A stretch of 64,000 bases of DNA from Dehalogenimonas lykanthroporepellens BL-DC-9 (GTDB lineage Bacteria; Chloroflexota; Dehalococcoidia; Dehalococcoidales; Dehalococcoidaceae). The stretch spans positions 744,001 to 808,000 of the forward strand of contig CP002084.1 in the NCBI GenBank assembly GCA_000143165.1, written 5' to 3'. The notes beneath the pieces are model-generated. The model searched no databases. It was not told the origin of the DNA and saw nothing but the letters and a program-made list of their open reading frames with translations. Shown here piece by piece: positions 42,758 through 49,529 of this stretch (positions are counted from its first letter, which is position 1; the number at the start of each line of letters is the position of its first letter). Both the position numbers and the translations under genes were made by a program.

Positions 42758-43893
42758 AACGGCTCTTCAGCGCCCTTGTAGCCTTCATCACGGTATTCGT
42801 CTCTCTCCGCTTTCAACGCCTCGCCGATGGCCGCGTGAACCGCCGCCTCGGGTATCGTCCTGGGCAGGAAACTCTTGACTACGCCAAGGGCGGCATCCGT
42901 TTTGGCCATCGAGCGCGCCGGATCTGTTTCGATGCCAGTCACGGCCCGGATGGCGTCGACGTTCTCCGGTATAGTCACCGCTTCGTTGTGAACCTGGAAA
43001 ACCAGGTAAGCTTCACGCTCATCCACCGCCAGCGCGTCTTCCCAGATACCTACTTCCCACATATCGTTTCGAGGCCGTCCCAAATCACGCATCAGTTCGA
43101 TGACCGAATTCATGGCCACCAGCCCGTCGGACGACCGGACAAAAGCCAGACGCGGCTCTTCCCACAGCGCATGGCGCAGTTCTGTCAGACTGACCGGGTT
43201 TTGTGTTTCCACCATGGCGTAGTGCATGTGGCTCAAGTTGAACGGCCCGGCACCGGCCATTGTGGTTATGTCCAGCCCGTTGATGACAGTTCGGGCATCA
43301 GGCCCCTGGTGTGAAGGCACCCTGGTTTCGGGAATAACGGTGTTGATCATGCCGTCACGGTGGCTTTCCCAGGGATCAGTGCCTCGGCGCAGTATCATCA
43401 CCCTGGCTCTTTTGACCCAGCCCCGTTTATTGAAGGCGTTCATCACCCGGCACAGAGCGGTTGTGTTGCAGGACACCACCCGGGCGAACTGCCGGTTCAG
43501 GGCTGTGGTGTAATTGACCTGAGCGACAAAGGACAACCCGGCGACTTCATGCTTTTCCGCGCCCTGGAAAATCACCTTAACACCGGCGGCCGAATACACC
43601 TCTTTCAAGCCGGCGCCTATACCTTTGGGCGTGCAATCGACAATCACATCCACCTTTTTCAACAGGTCATTCAAGCCGCCTTCAGCCGGTATTCCGGCTT
43701 CCTTGAGCATGGCCGTTTTTTCGGAAACCGCTCCGTACACCGGATAGCCACGTTCAACGGCCACCCGAACCCGGTAATCGGCATTGACCGCCGTGACCCC
43801 GGCAACTTCCATATCGTCCTGAAGGGCCACAGCATCAGCCACCCGTTTGCCGATGACACCGTACCCGTTGATGCCTACTCTGATTTTCGCCAT
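42754..43893 (-). CDS. gap: type II (archaeal-type) glyceraldehyde-3-phosphate dehydrogenase
   Basis: This 379-aa enzyme interconverts glyceraldehyde-3-phosphate and 1,3-bisphosphoglycerate. It is the archaeal class rather than the bacterial GapA type. It starts IRVGINGYGVIGKRVADAVALQDDMEVAGV, the catalytic Cys is in VSCNTTALCR, and HYAMVETQNPVSLTELRHAL and WEVGIWEDALAVDEREAYL are archaeal-type blocks. ATG 43893 (MAKIRV) has GGAG 10 nt upstream. Its presence fits gluconeogenic carbon flow together with PEP synthase (inference). Confidence 0.92.
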   Translation of the reverse strand: MAKIRVGINGYGVIGKRVADAVALQDDMEVAGVTAVNADYRVRVAVERGYPVYGAVSEKTAMLKEAGIPAEGGLNDLLKKVDVIVDCTPKGIGAGLKEVYSAAGVKVIFQGAEKHEVAGLSFVAQVNYTTALNRQFARVVSCNTTALCRVMNAFNKRGWVKRARVMILRRGTDPWESHRDGMINTVIPETRVPSHQGPDARTVINGLDITTMAGAGPFNLSHMHYAMVETQNPVSLTELRHALWEEPRLAFVRSSDGLVAMNSVIELMRDLGRPRNDMWEVGIWEDALAVDEREAYLVFQVHNEAVTIPENVDAIRAVTGIETDPARSMAKTDAALGVVKSFLPRTIPEAAVHAAIGEALKAERDEYRDEGYKGAEEPF

Positions 43894-43980
43894 AGCACAC
43901 AATCTCCGTAACCGTTTTTTCTAATATTGCTCCCCTTTAATTTATCCGATGAGGACCGACGATGCAAATGTTGTTTTCAG

Positions 43981-44009
43981 TTGCGCAGATACGCCTATTT
44001 TGTTAAACT
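43981..44009 (+). promoter_or_regulatory. probable promoter of tRNA-Lys
   Basis: TTGCGC (43981-43986) and TAAACT (44004-44009) are spaced by 17 nt and end 12 nt before the mature tRNA. Matches to consensus are moderate. Confidence 0.45.
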
Positions 44010-44021
44010 CATTAGTCTCAT

Positions 44022-44094
44022 GGGCCGTTAGCTCAGTTGGTAGAGCACCTGACTTTTAATCAGGGTGTCACAGGTTCGAGACCTGTACGGCCTA
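44022..44094 (+). tRNA. tRNA-Lys (TTT), integration target of the island
   Basis: The cloverleaf is complete: D-arm GCTCAGTTGGTAGAGC, anticodon stem CCTGA/TCAGG with loop CTTTTAA (anticodon TTT), T-arm ACAGG TTCGAGA CCTGT. The acceptor GGGCCGT pairs with ACGGCCT but G1 faces U72, and no CCA is encoded, unlike the other six tRNAs here. Its last 42 nt are repeated at 46569-46611. Confidence 0.93.
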
Positions 44095-44095
44095 C
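44053..44095 (+). repeat. attL-like 43-bp direct repeat inside tRNA-Lys
   Basis: The sequence runs from CTTTTAATCAGGG in the anticodon loop to ACGGCCTAC just past the tRNA. It is identical over 43 nt to 46569-46611. The flanking bases differ, so the match limits are clear. Confidence 0.92.
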
Positions 44096-44182
44096 GTTCA
44101 ACCCCTTCCCCTTTTGCTAACCGTTTTCAAGCAATTCCTGTTTGGCAGGCCTCTCTTCTAATAAAGTATCGATGATATATTA

Positions 44183-44210
44183 TTGACTCTTGCAATTCGA
44201 GCAATACAAG
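44183..44210 (+). promoter_or_regulatory. possible promoter of the island operon
   Basis: TTGACT (44183-44188) and TACAAG (44205-44210) are spaced by 16 nt. A TTGC...GCAA dyad (44190-44204) lies between the boxes and could be an operator. About 100 nt of leader would precede the HNH gene. Only moderate consensus. Confidence 0.35.
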
Positions 44211-44307
44211 GGTTGTAGGTTCAGTATCAGAATTCATTTTTTGACTTTTTCTTGCGTTAGCGTTCCCGCCGGTTTAAAATCGTTTAATCTACTTTGGGGG
44301 GGTAACC

Positions 44308-44817
44308 GTGGCTCGAAACAAAAAAGTAAAAGATGATTTTATATTTGCTGTCATTTTTATCAGTCTCATAGCTTTAGCCCTCATCATGGATTGGTGGAAG
44401 GCAAACGCTGTGTTAGGATGGACTATTATTGGTATCGTGGCTGTTTCGACTGGTTTCTTTCTGTATAAATCAGGGCGATTCAGAGCTAGTATTAAAAATG
44501 CTACCAAATCCACAGCTACCAAATTGGTATTTGAAAACGAAGCTAATGAAAGAGAACCGTTGCCACCCCAAGTACGTCAAGAGGTCATGAGGAGGGCAAA
44601 GCATAGATGCGAAAATGAAGAATGTTCTTATTCTCGCACTCTTCATATCCACCACATTGATATGGACAATTCGAACAATCGACTTTTTAACTTGATTGCG
44701 CTCTGCCCCAATTGTCACAAGGATGCTCACAACGGATATATCACGTCAACCCAATGCAGAAATTGGGTTAATCGAGACTATCATCAACTAAAAGTATCTC
44801 GATTCAGGAAATTCTGA
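44308..44817 (+). CDS. membrane-anchored HNH endonuclease (island gene 1)
   Basis: The 169-aa protein has two N-terminal transmembrane helices (about 11-29 and 36-53) and a cytoplasmic HNH domain (about 85-145). The nuclease motif is complete: C101/C106 and C133-PN-C136 zinc ligands, the catalytic H115-H116 pair (HIHHID), N124 in the middle and H137/H141 at the end. A membrane-tethered DNA nuclease fits a defence effector that degrades incoming DNA at the membrane. It starts at GTG with a GGGGGGG Shine-Dalgarno. Composition is AT-rich. It lies 61 nt upstream of the DUF262 gene. Confidence 0.82.
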   Translation: MARNKKVKDDFIFAVIFISLIALALIMDWWKANAVLGWTIIGIVAVSTGFFLYKSGRFRASIKNATKSTATKLVFENEANEREPLPPQVRQEVMRRAKHRCENEECSYSRTLHIHHIDMDNSNNRLFNLIALCPNCHKDAHNGYITSTQCRNWVNRDYHQLKVSRFRKF

Positions 44818-44878
44818 TGATGTTTTAGTCCTTGAAACAATAACATATGCATATACCCAATTAATTAGAGAGGTCATT

Positions 44879-45976
44879 ATGGTGAATTCAAGCAATTTTA
44901 ACCCTGAGAGACAAGTCATTGATGAAGCGTCAAAGGATGACACTGTTGTTCCTATAAAATATGAAATAACTTCTTTTGGTGCCGACTACGACGCTGAAGG
45001 ATTGGTGAAAAGACTTATTCGAGAAGACATATATATTCCACCATTCCAAAGAGCGTATGTTTGGAATATCAACGAAGCCTCACGTTTTATCGAGTCGCTT
45101 CTACTAGGATTACCCGTTCCTGGGATTTTTTTAGCAAAAGAATCGGAATCAAATAAATTGCTCGTGATCGATGGACAGCAAAGACTTAAATCACTTGAAT
45201 TTTTCTTCAAAGGATATTTTCAGCCTGACCCGGAAACCTCTTCAAGAAGAGTATTTCGATTATCAAATGTTCAAAAGAAATATCTCGATAAGACCTATGA
45301 TACCCTTGACCCAAGCGACAAAGTCGCATTAAACGATTCAATAATACACGCAACAATCGTCAAACAAGAATCACCAAGAGAGGATGATTCGAGCATCTAC
45401 CACATCTTTGAACGACTAAACAATACTGGTAGAAAACTTGCCCCTCAGCAGATAAGAGTAGCGATTGACCATGGAGATTTCGTAGACACGCTTCATGAAT
45501 TAAATAACGAACCCAATTGGAGAACAATATTTGGTTCTAAAAGCCTTATTCTGAAAGACCAAGAATTAATTTTGCGCTTTCTCGCTTTATATTTTGAGCA
45601 TGAAACTTATTTTAGACCAATGGAAGAATTTCTCAATCAATTTAGTCGGAAACATAGGCACTGTTCTCAAGAATTTTGTACTGAGGCTTCGACTATTTTT
45701 AAAAACACTGTTTCTCTTATCAATGAGACTGTCGGTAAACGGGCTTTCAGAACAAAAGCGCCCAGAGCTCTCAATGCGGCTGTCTTTGATTCAGTAATGG
45801 TTGGGTTAGCAAAACGTATTTCCTCGAACACACAAATTGACAAAGAATCTGTTGTTCGGCAATATTCGGCTCTTTTACAAAACAATTCTTATAGGGAGTC
45901 TGTAGAGAAAGCTACATCAAACGAAAATAGTGTAAAAACGCGCATCGATATAGCTATCAGGACTTTTCAGGTTTAA
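44879..45976 (+). CDS. DUF262 (ParB/GmrS-like) protein (island gene 2)
   Basis: This 365-aa protein has the DUF262 signature: IPPFQRAYVW (about 53-62), LLLGLPVPGIFLA, DGQQRLKSL (98-106) and FERLNNTGRKLAPQQIR (177-193). DUF262 is the nucleotide-hydrolysing GmrS half of GmrSD type IV restriction enzymes. The DUF1524 HNH half that normally follows is absent, and the C-terminus is helical without known motifs. A separate HNH nuclease is encoded just upstream, so the two may work as a split GmrSD-like pair (inference). The stop is 1 nt before the HEPN gene start. Confidence 0.85.
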   Translation: MVNSSNFNPERQVIDEASKDDTVVPIKYEITSFGADYDAEGLVKRLIREDIYIPPFQRAYVWNINEASRFIESLLLGLPVPGIFLAKESESNKLLVIDGQQRLKSLEFFFKGYFQPDPETSSRRVFRLSNVQKKYLDKTYDTLDPSDKVALNDSIIHATIVKQESPREDDSSIYHIFERLNNTGRKLAPQQIRVAIDHGDFVDTLHELNNEPNWRTIFGSKSLILKDQELILRFLALYFEHETYFRPMEEFLNQFSRKHRHCSQEFCTEASTIFKNTVSLINETVGKRAFRTKAPRALNAAVFDSVMVGLAKRISSNTQIDKESVVRQYSALLQNNSYRESVEKATSNENSVKTRIDIAIRTFQV

Positions 45977-45977
45977 A

Positions 45978-46448
45978 ATGCGTGACGCCGAACTAGTCAG
46001 TCAACTTCAAAGTATCCAATCATTAATTAACAAATCTGGTATTGCAACCAACGACGATATTGAGATGCGCGGCCATTGGGCAAGATATCTTTGTGTTCTT
46101 TGTGCAGGACTATTGGAAAACGCTATCGGCTTGGTCTATCGGAAATATATTAATGATTCTTCAAATCCTAAGGTTGCTGATTTTTCCAATTCTGTTCTTT
46201 CGAAGATAACAAATCCGAATATGAAAAAATTTATTGAGGTTCATAAAATATTTGATATATTATGGGCTGAAGAATTAGAGGCATTTAGTGACGAAAATGG
46301 GGGTAAAGAGGCTATCGATGCAATTATGGCAAACCGTCACAGAATAGTTCATGGTAAATCATCAGATATTTCAATCGCTAGAATCGATGAATATCTAAAA
46401 AGGGCTATCAAAATTATCGAGTTTATGGAGAGCCAAATATATCACTAA
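45978..46448 (+). CDS. HEPN-domain protein (island gene 3)
   Basis: This 156-aa all-helical protein ends with the HEPN active site NRHRIVHG (R120-x4-H125) followed by DISIARIDEYLKRAIKIIEFM. This is the layout of HEPN proteins of the RiboL-PSP/MAE type, commonly RNases in abortive infection and toxin systems. The N-terminal half has an ENAIGLVYRKY helix. It starts 1 nt after the DUF262 stop, so they are translationally coupled and likely form one complex, with HEPN as RNase effector. It may instead be a non-catalytic partner. Confidence 0.8.
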   Translation: MRDAELVSQLQSIQSLINKSGIATNDDIEMRGHWARYLCVLCAGLLENAIGLVYRKYINDSSNPKVADFSNSVLSKITNPNMKKFIEVHKIFDILWAEELEAFSDENGGKEAIDAIMANRHRIVHGKSSDISIARIDEYLKRAIKIIEFMESQIYH

Positions 46449-46568
46449 CATTTTGCTAGCCAAATATTTGGGGAGACCCATTACCCAACGCAACGCCTTG
46501 ATGCTTTCCAATAGGAAATATAACCTCGTTGGTACTACTCAGCACGCTGTTTTACGTTTGTTTTGTAT

Positions 46569-46611
46569 CTTTTAATCAGGGTGTCACAGGTTCGAGACCT
46601 GTACGGCCTAC
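46569..46611 (+). repeat. attR-like 43-bp direct repeat (tRNA-Lys 3' fragment)
   Basis: An exact copy of the last part of tRNA-Lys (anticodon loop to 3' end) lies without the 5' half, so it cannot form a tRNA. It marks the right end of the island; host-like GC-rich sequence resumes shortly after. Confidence 0.92.
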
Positions 46612-46661
46612 ATTCCCCTTCTTTCCCCATCCGGCTGACCCGTTTCTTCCCTTCACGAAAG

Positions 46662-46670
46662 TGTTATAAT
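46662..46670 (+). promoter_or_regulatory. extended -10 promoter of the winged-helix regulator
   Basis: TGTTATAAT is identical to the boxes at 2018 and 16205. A CACGAAAGTG dyad lies just upstream (46655-46664). The start codon is 27 nt downstream, leaving room for the AGAGGCACC Shine-Dalgarno region. No clear -35. Confidence 0.5.
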
Positions 46671-46697
46671 TAATTCACCTAGTATTCCAGAGGCACC

Positions 46698-47483
46698 ATG
46701 TCGGATATACTGCAAAATAAAAACTCATCAACCCGATTCCAGATACTGGTGGAGATAGCGGCCAAGGGGCCGGCGGTCGAGCAGAAAACCATCGCCACTC
46801 AACTTGAGATAACCCCCCAGGCGGTATCCGAGTACATCAAGCAACTCATGGCCGACAAACTGGTAACTTCGGAAGGCCGCTCCCGGTATCGCTTGACCTC
46901 CAACGGCGTCAACTGGATGCTCCACCAGTTGCGCGACCTCAATAATTATGTTGAACTGGCCGAACGCGCCGTGACCGATATCACCGTCAATGCCGCTCTG
47001 GCCCTGGACGATATCGCCGATGGCCAGGAAGTAGGCCTTTTAATGAAGGACGGCATTCTGGTAGCCGGCACCGGCATCGACACCGGAGCCAGGGGAATTG
47101 CCACCACCAGCGCCAGCCAAGGAGAAGACGTTGGCATTACCGGTATCCGGGGCATTGTCCCGCTGAGTCCCGGCACCGTTTTCGTGGCCGCTGTTCCAGG
47201 CATCCGAGAAGGTGGATCTTCCATGGCCGATATTGACCGGCTGATGCTGTTGGTCAGAAGCCAGCGGCATATCGCGGCTATAGGTATCGAGGCTTATGCC
47301 GCCTTAAAAAAAGCCGGCACCGCGCCCCACTATTTTTACGCGGTTACCGAAACCATCATAGAAGCGGCTCGCTATGGGCTGGAAGTGGTGGTGGTTACCG
47401 TGACCGAAGAACTGCCGGATCTCATCAAGGCTTTGAGTGAAGCCGGTATTGAGCCTCATTTCATCGACCTTCGTCCGGATTAA
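46698..47483 (+). CDS. winged-helix transcriptional regulator, archaeal-like
   Basis: The 261-aa protein starts with a winged helix-turn-helix (about 10-75: STRFQILVEIAAKGPAVEQKTIATQLEITPQAVSEYIKQLMADKLV). The remaining 180 residues form a ligand-binding-like domain with Gly-rich strands (GLLMKDGILVAGTGIDTGARGIATT, ITGIRGIVPLSPGTVFVAAVP). The combination resembles regulators better known from methanogens. No effector can be named. AGAGG precedes the ATG. It lies just right of the island repeat and so probably belonged next to tRNA-Lys before insertion. Confidence 0.72.
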   Translation: MSDILQNKNSSTRFQILVEIAAKGPAVEQKTIATQLEITPQAVSEYIKQLMADKLVTSEGRSRYRLTSNGVNWMLHQLRDLNNYVELAERAVTDITVNAALALDDIADGQEVGLLMKDGILVAGTGIDTGARGIATTSASQGEDVGITGIRGIVPLSPGTVFVAAVPGIREGGSSMADIDRLMLLVRSQRHIAAIGIEAYAALKKAGTAPHYFYAVTETIIEAARYGLEVVVVTVTEELPDLIKALSEAGIEPHFIDLRPD

Positions 47484-47508
47484 GCCGACCAGGACAGACG
47501 CCGACAGC

Positions 47509-47537
47509 TTGACCGGGTCAGACTAAACGGCTACAAT
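47509..47537 (+). promoter_or_regulatory. sigma-70 promoter of the four-tRNA cluster
   Basis: TTGACC (47509-47514) and TACAAT (47532-47537) are spaced exactly 17 nt. The first tRNA starts 18 nt after the -10. Both boxes match consensus at five of six positions. Confidence 0.75.
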
Positions 47538-47555
47538 ATCTTGCGTTGTTCAGGC

Positions 47556-47631
<76 letters not shown>

Positions 47632-47659
47632 AGTACCTTTAAATGATTCGGCTGAAGAA

Positions 47660-47747
47660 GCCGGAGTGGCGGAATGGTAGACGCGGCAGTCTCAAAAACT
47701 GCTAGGAGGCGACTCCTGTGTCGGTTCGAGTCCGACCTCCGGCACCA
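47660..47747 (+). tRNA. tRNA-Leu (CAA)
   Basis: Acceptor GCCGGAG/CTCCGGC, anticodon stem GCAGT/ACTGC with loop CTCAAAA (anticodon CAA), long variable arm AGGAGGCGACTCCT, encoded CCA. Confidence 0.95.
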
Positions 47748-47772
47748 GGCGCCTGCCATTACCGGTTCTCGT

Positions 47773-47846
47773 TGCCGAGTTGTGTAGTGGTAGCACGAAG
47801 GACTTTGAATCCTTTTGCCCAGGTTCGAATCCTGGCTCGGCAGCCA
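47773..47846 (+). tRNA. tRNA-Gln (TTG)
   Basis: Acceptor TGCCGAG/CTCGGCA, anticodon stem AAGGA/TCCTT with loop CTTTGAA (anticodon TTG), T-arm CCAGGTTCGAATCCTGG, encoded CCA. The U1-A72 pair is typical of tRNA-Gln. Confidence 0.95.
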
Positions 47847-47859
47847 CAACCTATTGCGT

Positions 47860-47934
47860 TCCCGAGTAGCTCAGCGGTAGAGCGGTCGGCTGTTAACCGA
47901 TTGGCCGAAGGTTCGAATCCTTCCTCGGGAGCCA
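47860..47934 (+). tRNA. tRNA-Asn (GTT)
   Basis: Acceptor TCCCGAG/CTCGGGA, anticodon loop CTGTTAA with anticodon GTT, T-arm GAAGGTTCGAATCCTTC, encoded CCA. Last tRNA of the cluster. Confidence 0.95.
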
Positions 47935-48055
47935 GCTTTTTGCCTTCTCAGATAATTTTCCCTTAACCTTCCCCTGACGGTCTTTTGCTCGGTTATGGTT
48001 GGTGCTATACTGACGCTCAAAAAGACACCGGTTGGATTCCGGTCAGGGGAGAAAA

Positions 48056-48163
48056 ATGGACGAACAAGCGCAAAGCCTGATCTTTTTCATTATTTTTATC
48101 CTAGTTTGCGGCGCCCTGCTATTCGGTATCGGCCGGGGCTTGATGAAACGATCGAAAAAATAA
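48056..48163 (+). CDS. 35-aa single-pass membrane microprotein
   Basis: The frame encodes MDEQAQS, a hydrophobic helix (about residues 8-28, SLIFFIIFILVCGALLFGIG) and a basic RGLMKRSKK tail, giving an N-out/C-in topology by the positive-inside rule. An AGGGGAG Shine-Dalgarno lies 5 nt before the ATG and a terminator follows, both favouring a real gene. Family and function are unknown. Confidence 0.6.
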   Translation: MDEQAQSLIFFIIFILVCGALLFGIGRGLMKRSKK

Positions 48164-48176
48164 CAGAATAATTCAA

Positions 48177-48216
48177 TAAAATAGCGGCCGGCTTTTGAGC
48201 CAGCCGCTATTTTATA
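48177..48216. terminator. bidirectional rho-independent terminator
   Basis: AAAATAGCGGCCGGCT and AGCCAGCCGCTATTTT form a long stem with one mismatch and a TTTG loop. A/T-runs flank both sides, so it can serve the microprotein gene on the plus strand and the PAP2-like gene on the minus strand. Confidence 0.85.
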
Positions 48217-48799
48217 TAACCTGGTATTGTCGGAATATCACCAGAACGATTATGGCTGACAAAAGAGCGCCGGCAACCACCTGGCCGACCGTATGCTGGG
48301 CCAGTTGAACCCTGGCCCACCCCATCGCCGGTACCAGCGCCAAAGTCGGAACAGCCCACCAGCCGAAAAAGATGTGCATGATGATGACGAAGGCGGAGAT
48401 GGTCGAGGTATGAACGCTGATCTTCCACCAGAGGTTGATTGCGGCAAAACTGACTACGGTTATCAAACTGACAACCAGGACGGCGATGATGGCCGACGGC
48501 GCCTCGAGCCAGTTCAGCAGTAAAATGCTCATCACGGTAAAAAACAGGCCGATGACATAGATGCGATGTCGCTGATGCCTGCGGTTGGAAAACAATGCGT
48601 CCATCCGGCCGGTGCGCACCAGAAATATGGCCACACCCAGTACCGGCAAAATGGTCACCGCCGTAACCAGAACGAACCAGAGAACCGCCTGGCCGAAAGA
48701 TTCGGTTACATTCAGGGAAACGACGGCCAGCATGATGAGACTGAGCACCAGCGGGTTCAGTATGTCGGAGATATAGTTGGCAATTCTGGGTGTATTCAT
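48212..48799 (-). CDS. PAP2-like membrane phosphatase
   Basis: This 195-aa protein has about six transmembrane helices. Late in the chain, WWKISVHTSTISAFVIIM and ARVQLAQHTVGQVVAGALLS correspond to the second and third PAP2 phosphatase motifs (SxH and RxxxxxHxxxD; the final Asp is replaced by Gly-Gln here). It is probably a lipid or pyrophosphate phosphatase, though changed motif 3 leaves activity open. The ATG is 11 nt from an extended -10 box and lacks a Shine-Dalgarno. Confidence 0.7.
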   Translation of the reverse strand: MNTPRIANYISDILNPLVLSLIMLAVVSLNVTESFGQAVLWFVLVTAVTILPVLGVAIFLVRTGRMDALFSNRRHQRHRIYVIGLFFTVMSILLLNWLEAPSAIIAVLVVSLITVVSFAAINLWWKISVHTSTISAFVIIMHIFFGWWAVPTLALVPAMGWARVQLAQHTVGQVVAGALLSAIIVLVIFRQYQVI

Positions 48800-48810
48800 T
48801 CGGGTTGTAT

Positions 48811-48819
48811 ATTATAACA
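48811..48819 (-). promoter_or_regulatory. extended -10 promoter of the PAP2-like gene, probably leaderless
   Basis: The minus strand reads TGTTATAAT, identical to the boxes at 2018, 16205 and 46662. Only 11 nt separate it from the ATG at 48799, leaving at most a few nucleotides of leader. Confidence 0.55.
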
Positions 48820-48844
48820 CAATATTTTCGGTACGGAACCAGAT

Positions 48845-49390
48845 TCAATCCCCATGGTTTCGCAGTTGATTCACGAAGTCCGCAACAACCCCGGAACGAC
48901 GGATGACGGCATACTCAATGCCGTGGCGGTTTTTCAGACGCAGAGGGACACAACAGCAGGTACAGCAATTACAGATGGCATAGTAGTGGCCGTAGCACTG
49001 CATCATCATCGGTATCAATCGCCTTTCCCGACACTGCTTGAGAATTTCAACCGCTTCGGTTAAGGAAACCTCCCGATATTGTTCCGGCACTCCGGAATAC
49101 ACCTCGGCGCCGAAACCGACTACAATCTCCGCTTCTACCTCGGCGTCACAATTATGAAATGTTTCCCGGCAGGTGCAACGCCCCACAGCTACCCAATCGG
49201 AAAGTCTGACAATTTCTTCGGCTTCGTCGGCAGTCAGGGCAACAGCGCCATGAGTAACCTGGGCGTAACGATTGGCGGCCGACTTTATCCAGCGCCCCAG
49301 TAATGGCACTCCAGCCAGCCAGCCCAATGCCATATAGGCTTTCAGGAACCGCGCCTGGTGACGGCCGTAAAATGGTAAGGTGTGATGCAT
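48845..49390 (-). CDS. cysteine-rich putative Fe-S protein
   Basis: This 181-aa protein has eleven cysteines: C72, C74 and C81 (RCTCRETFHNC), C120, and a dense C132...C140-N-C-C-T-C-C-C147 cluster. The order CxCR..x..C, then EAVEIL, then ICNCCxCCC matches a domain that in other anaerobes usually precedes two 4Fe-4S ferredoxin domains. Here those are absent and the protein ends 34 residues later. An N-terminal amphipathic stretch may bind membrane. It is divergent from the fhs operon, which suggests a redox link (inference). Confidence 0.6.
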   Translation of the reverse strand: MHHTLPFYGRHQARFLKAYMALGWLAGVPLLGRWIKSAANRYAQVTHGAVALTADEAEEIVRLSDWVAVGRCTCRETFHNCDAEVEAEIVVGFGAEVYSGVPEQYREVSLTEAVEILKQCRERRLIPMMMQCYGHYYAICNCCTCCCVPLRLKNRHGIEYAVIRRSGVVADFVNQLRNHGD

Positions 49391-49399
49391 ATAGGTTAT

Positions 49400-49428
49400 T
49401 TGACAGGGCCTTCCGCACTTAATATACT
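49400..49428 (+). promoter_or_regulatory. near-consensus sigma-70 promoter of the fhs-acs operon
   Basis: A perfect -35 TTGACA (49400-49405), a 17-nt spacer and a -10 TATACT (49423-49428, five of six matches). Transcription would begin near 49435, leaving about 95 nt of leader before fhs. It is the strongest promoter match in the window. Confidence 0.82.
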
Positions 49429-49529
49429 TGGATTATCGAGGAATTACAAACGGTTCGGCATCACCTTTTCTGCCCGTTTTTCCATCGGGACGCCCAGACC
49501 GATTCCACGATTCTTGAGAGGCTTTTCGT

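Larger units (their letters stand above)
44053..46611 (+). mobile_element. tRNA-Lys integrated mini-island with three-gene putative defence module
   Basis: A perfect 43-bp direct repeat of the tRNA-Lys 3' half bounds a segment of about 2.5 kb with clearly lower GC than its neighbours. The repeat starts inside the anticodon loop, a common tyrosine-recombinase crossover site. No integrase, excisionase or transposase is encoded, so it must be mobilised in trans or be a deletion remnant. Cargo: a membrane HNH nuclease, a DUF262 protein and a HEPN protein. Confidence 0.85.

Noticed and set aside
44095-46568. An integrase or recombinase gene inside the tRNA-Lys island
   Set aside because: All three sizeable frames are assigned to other families, and the remaining gaps are too short for a recombinase.
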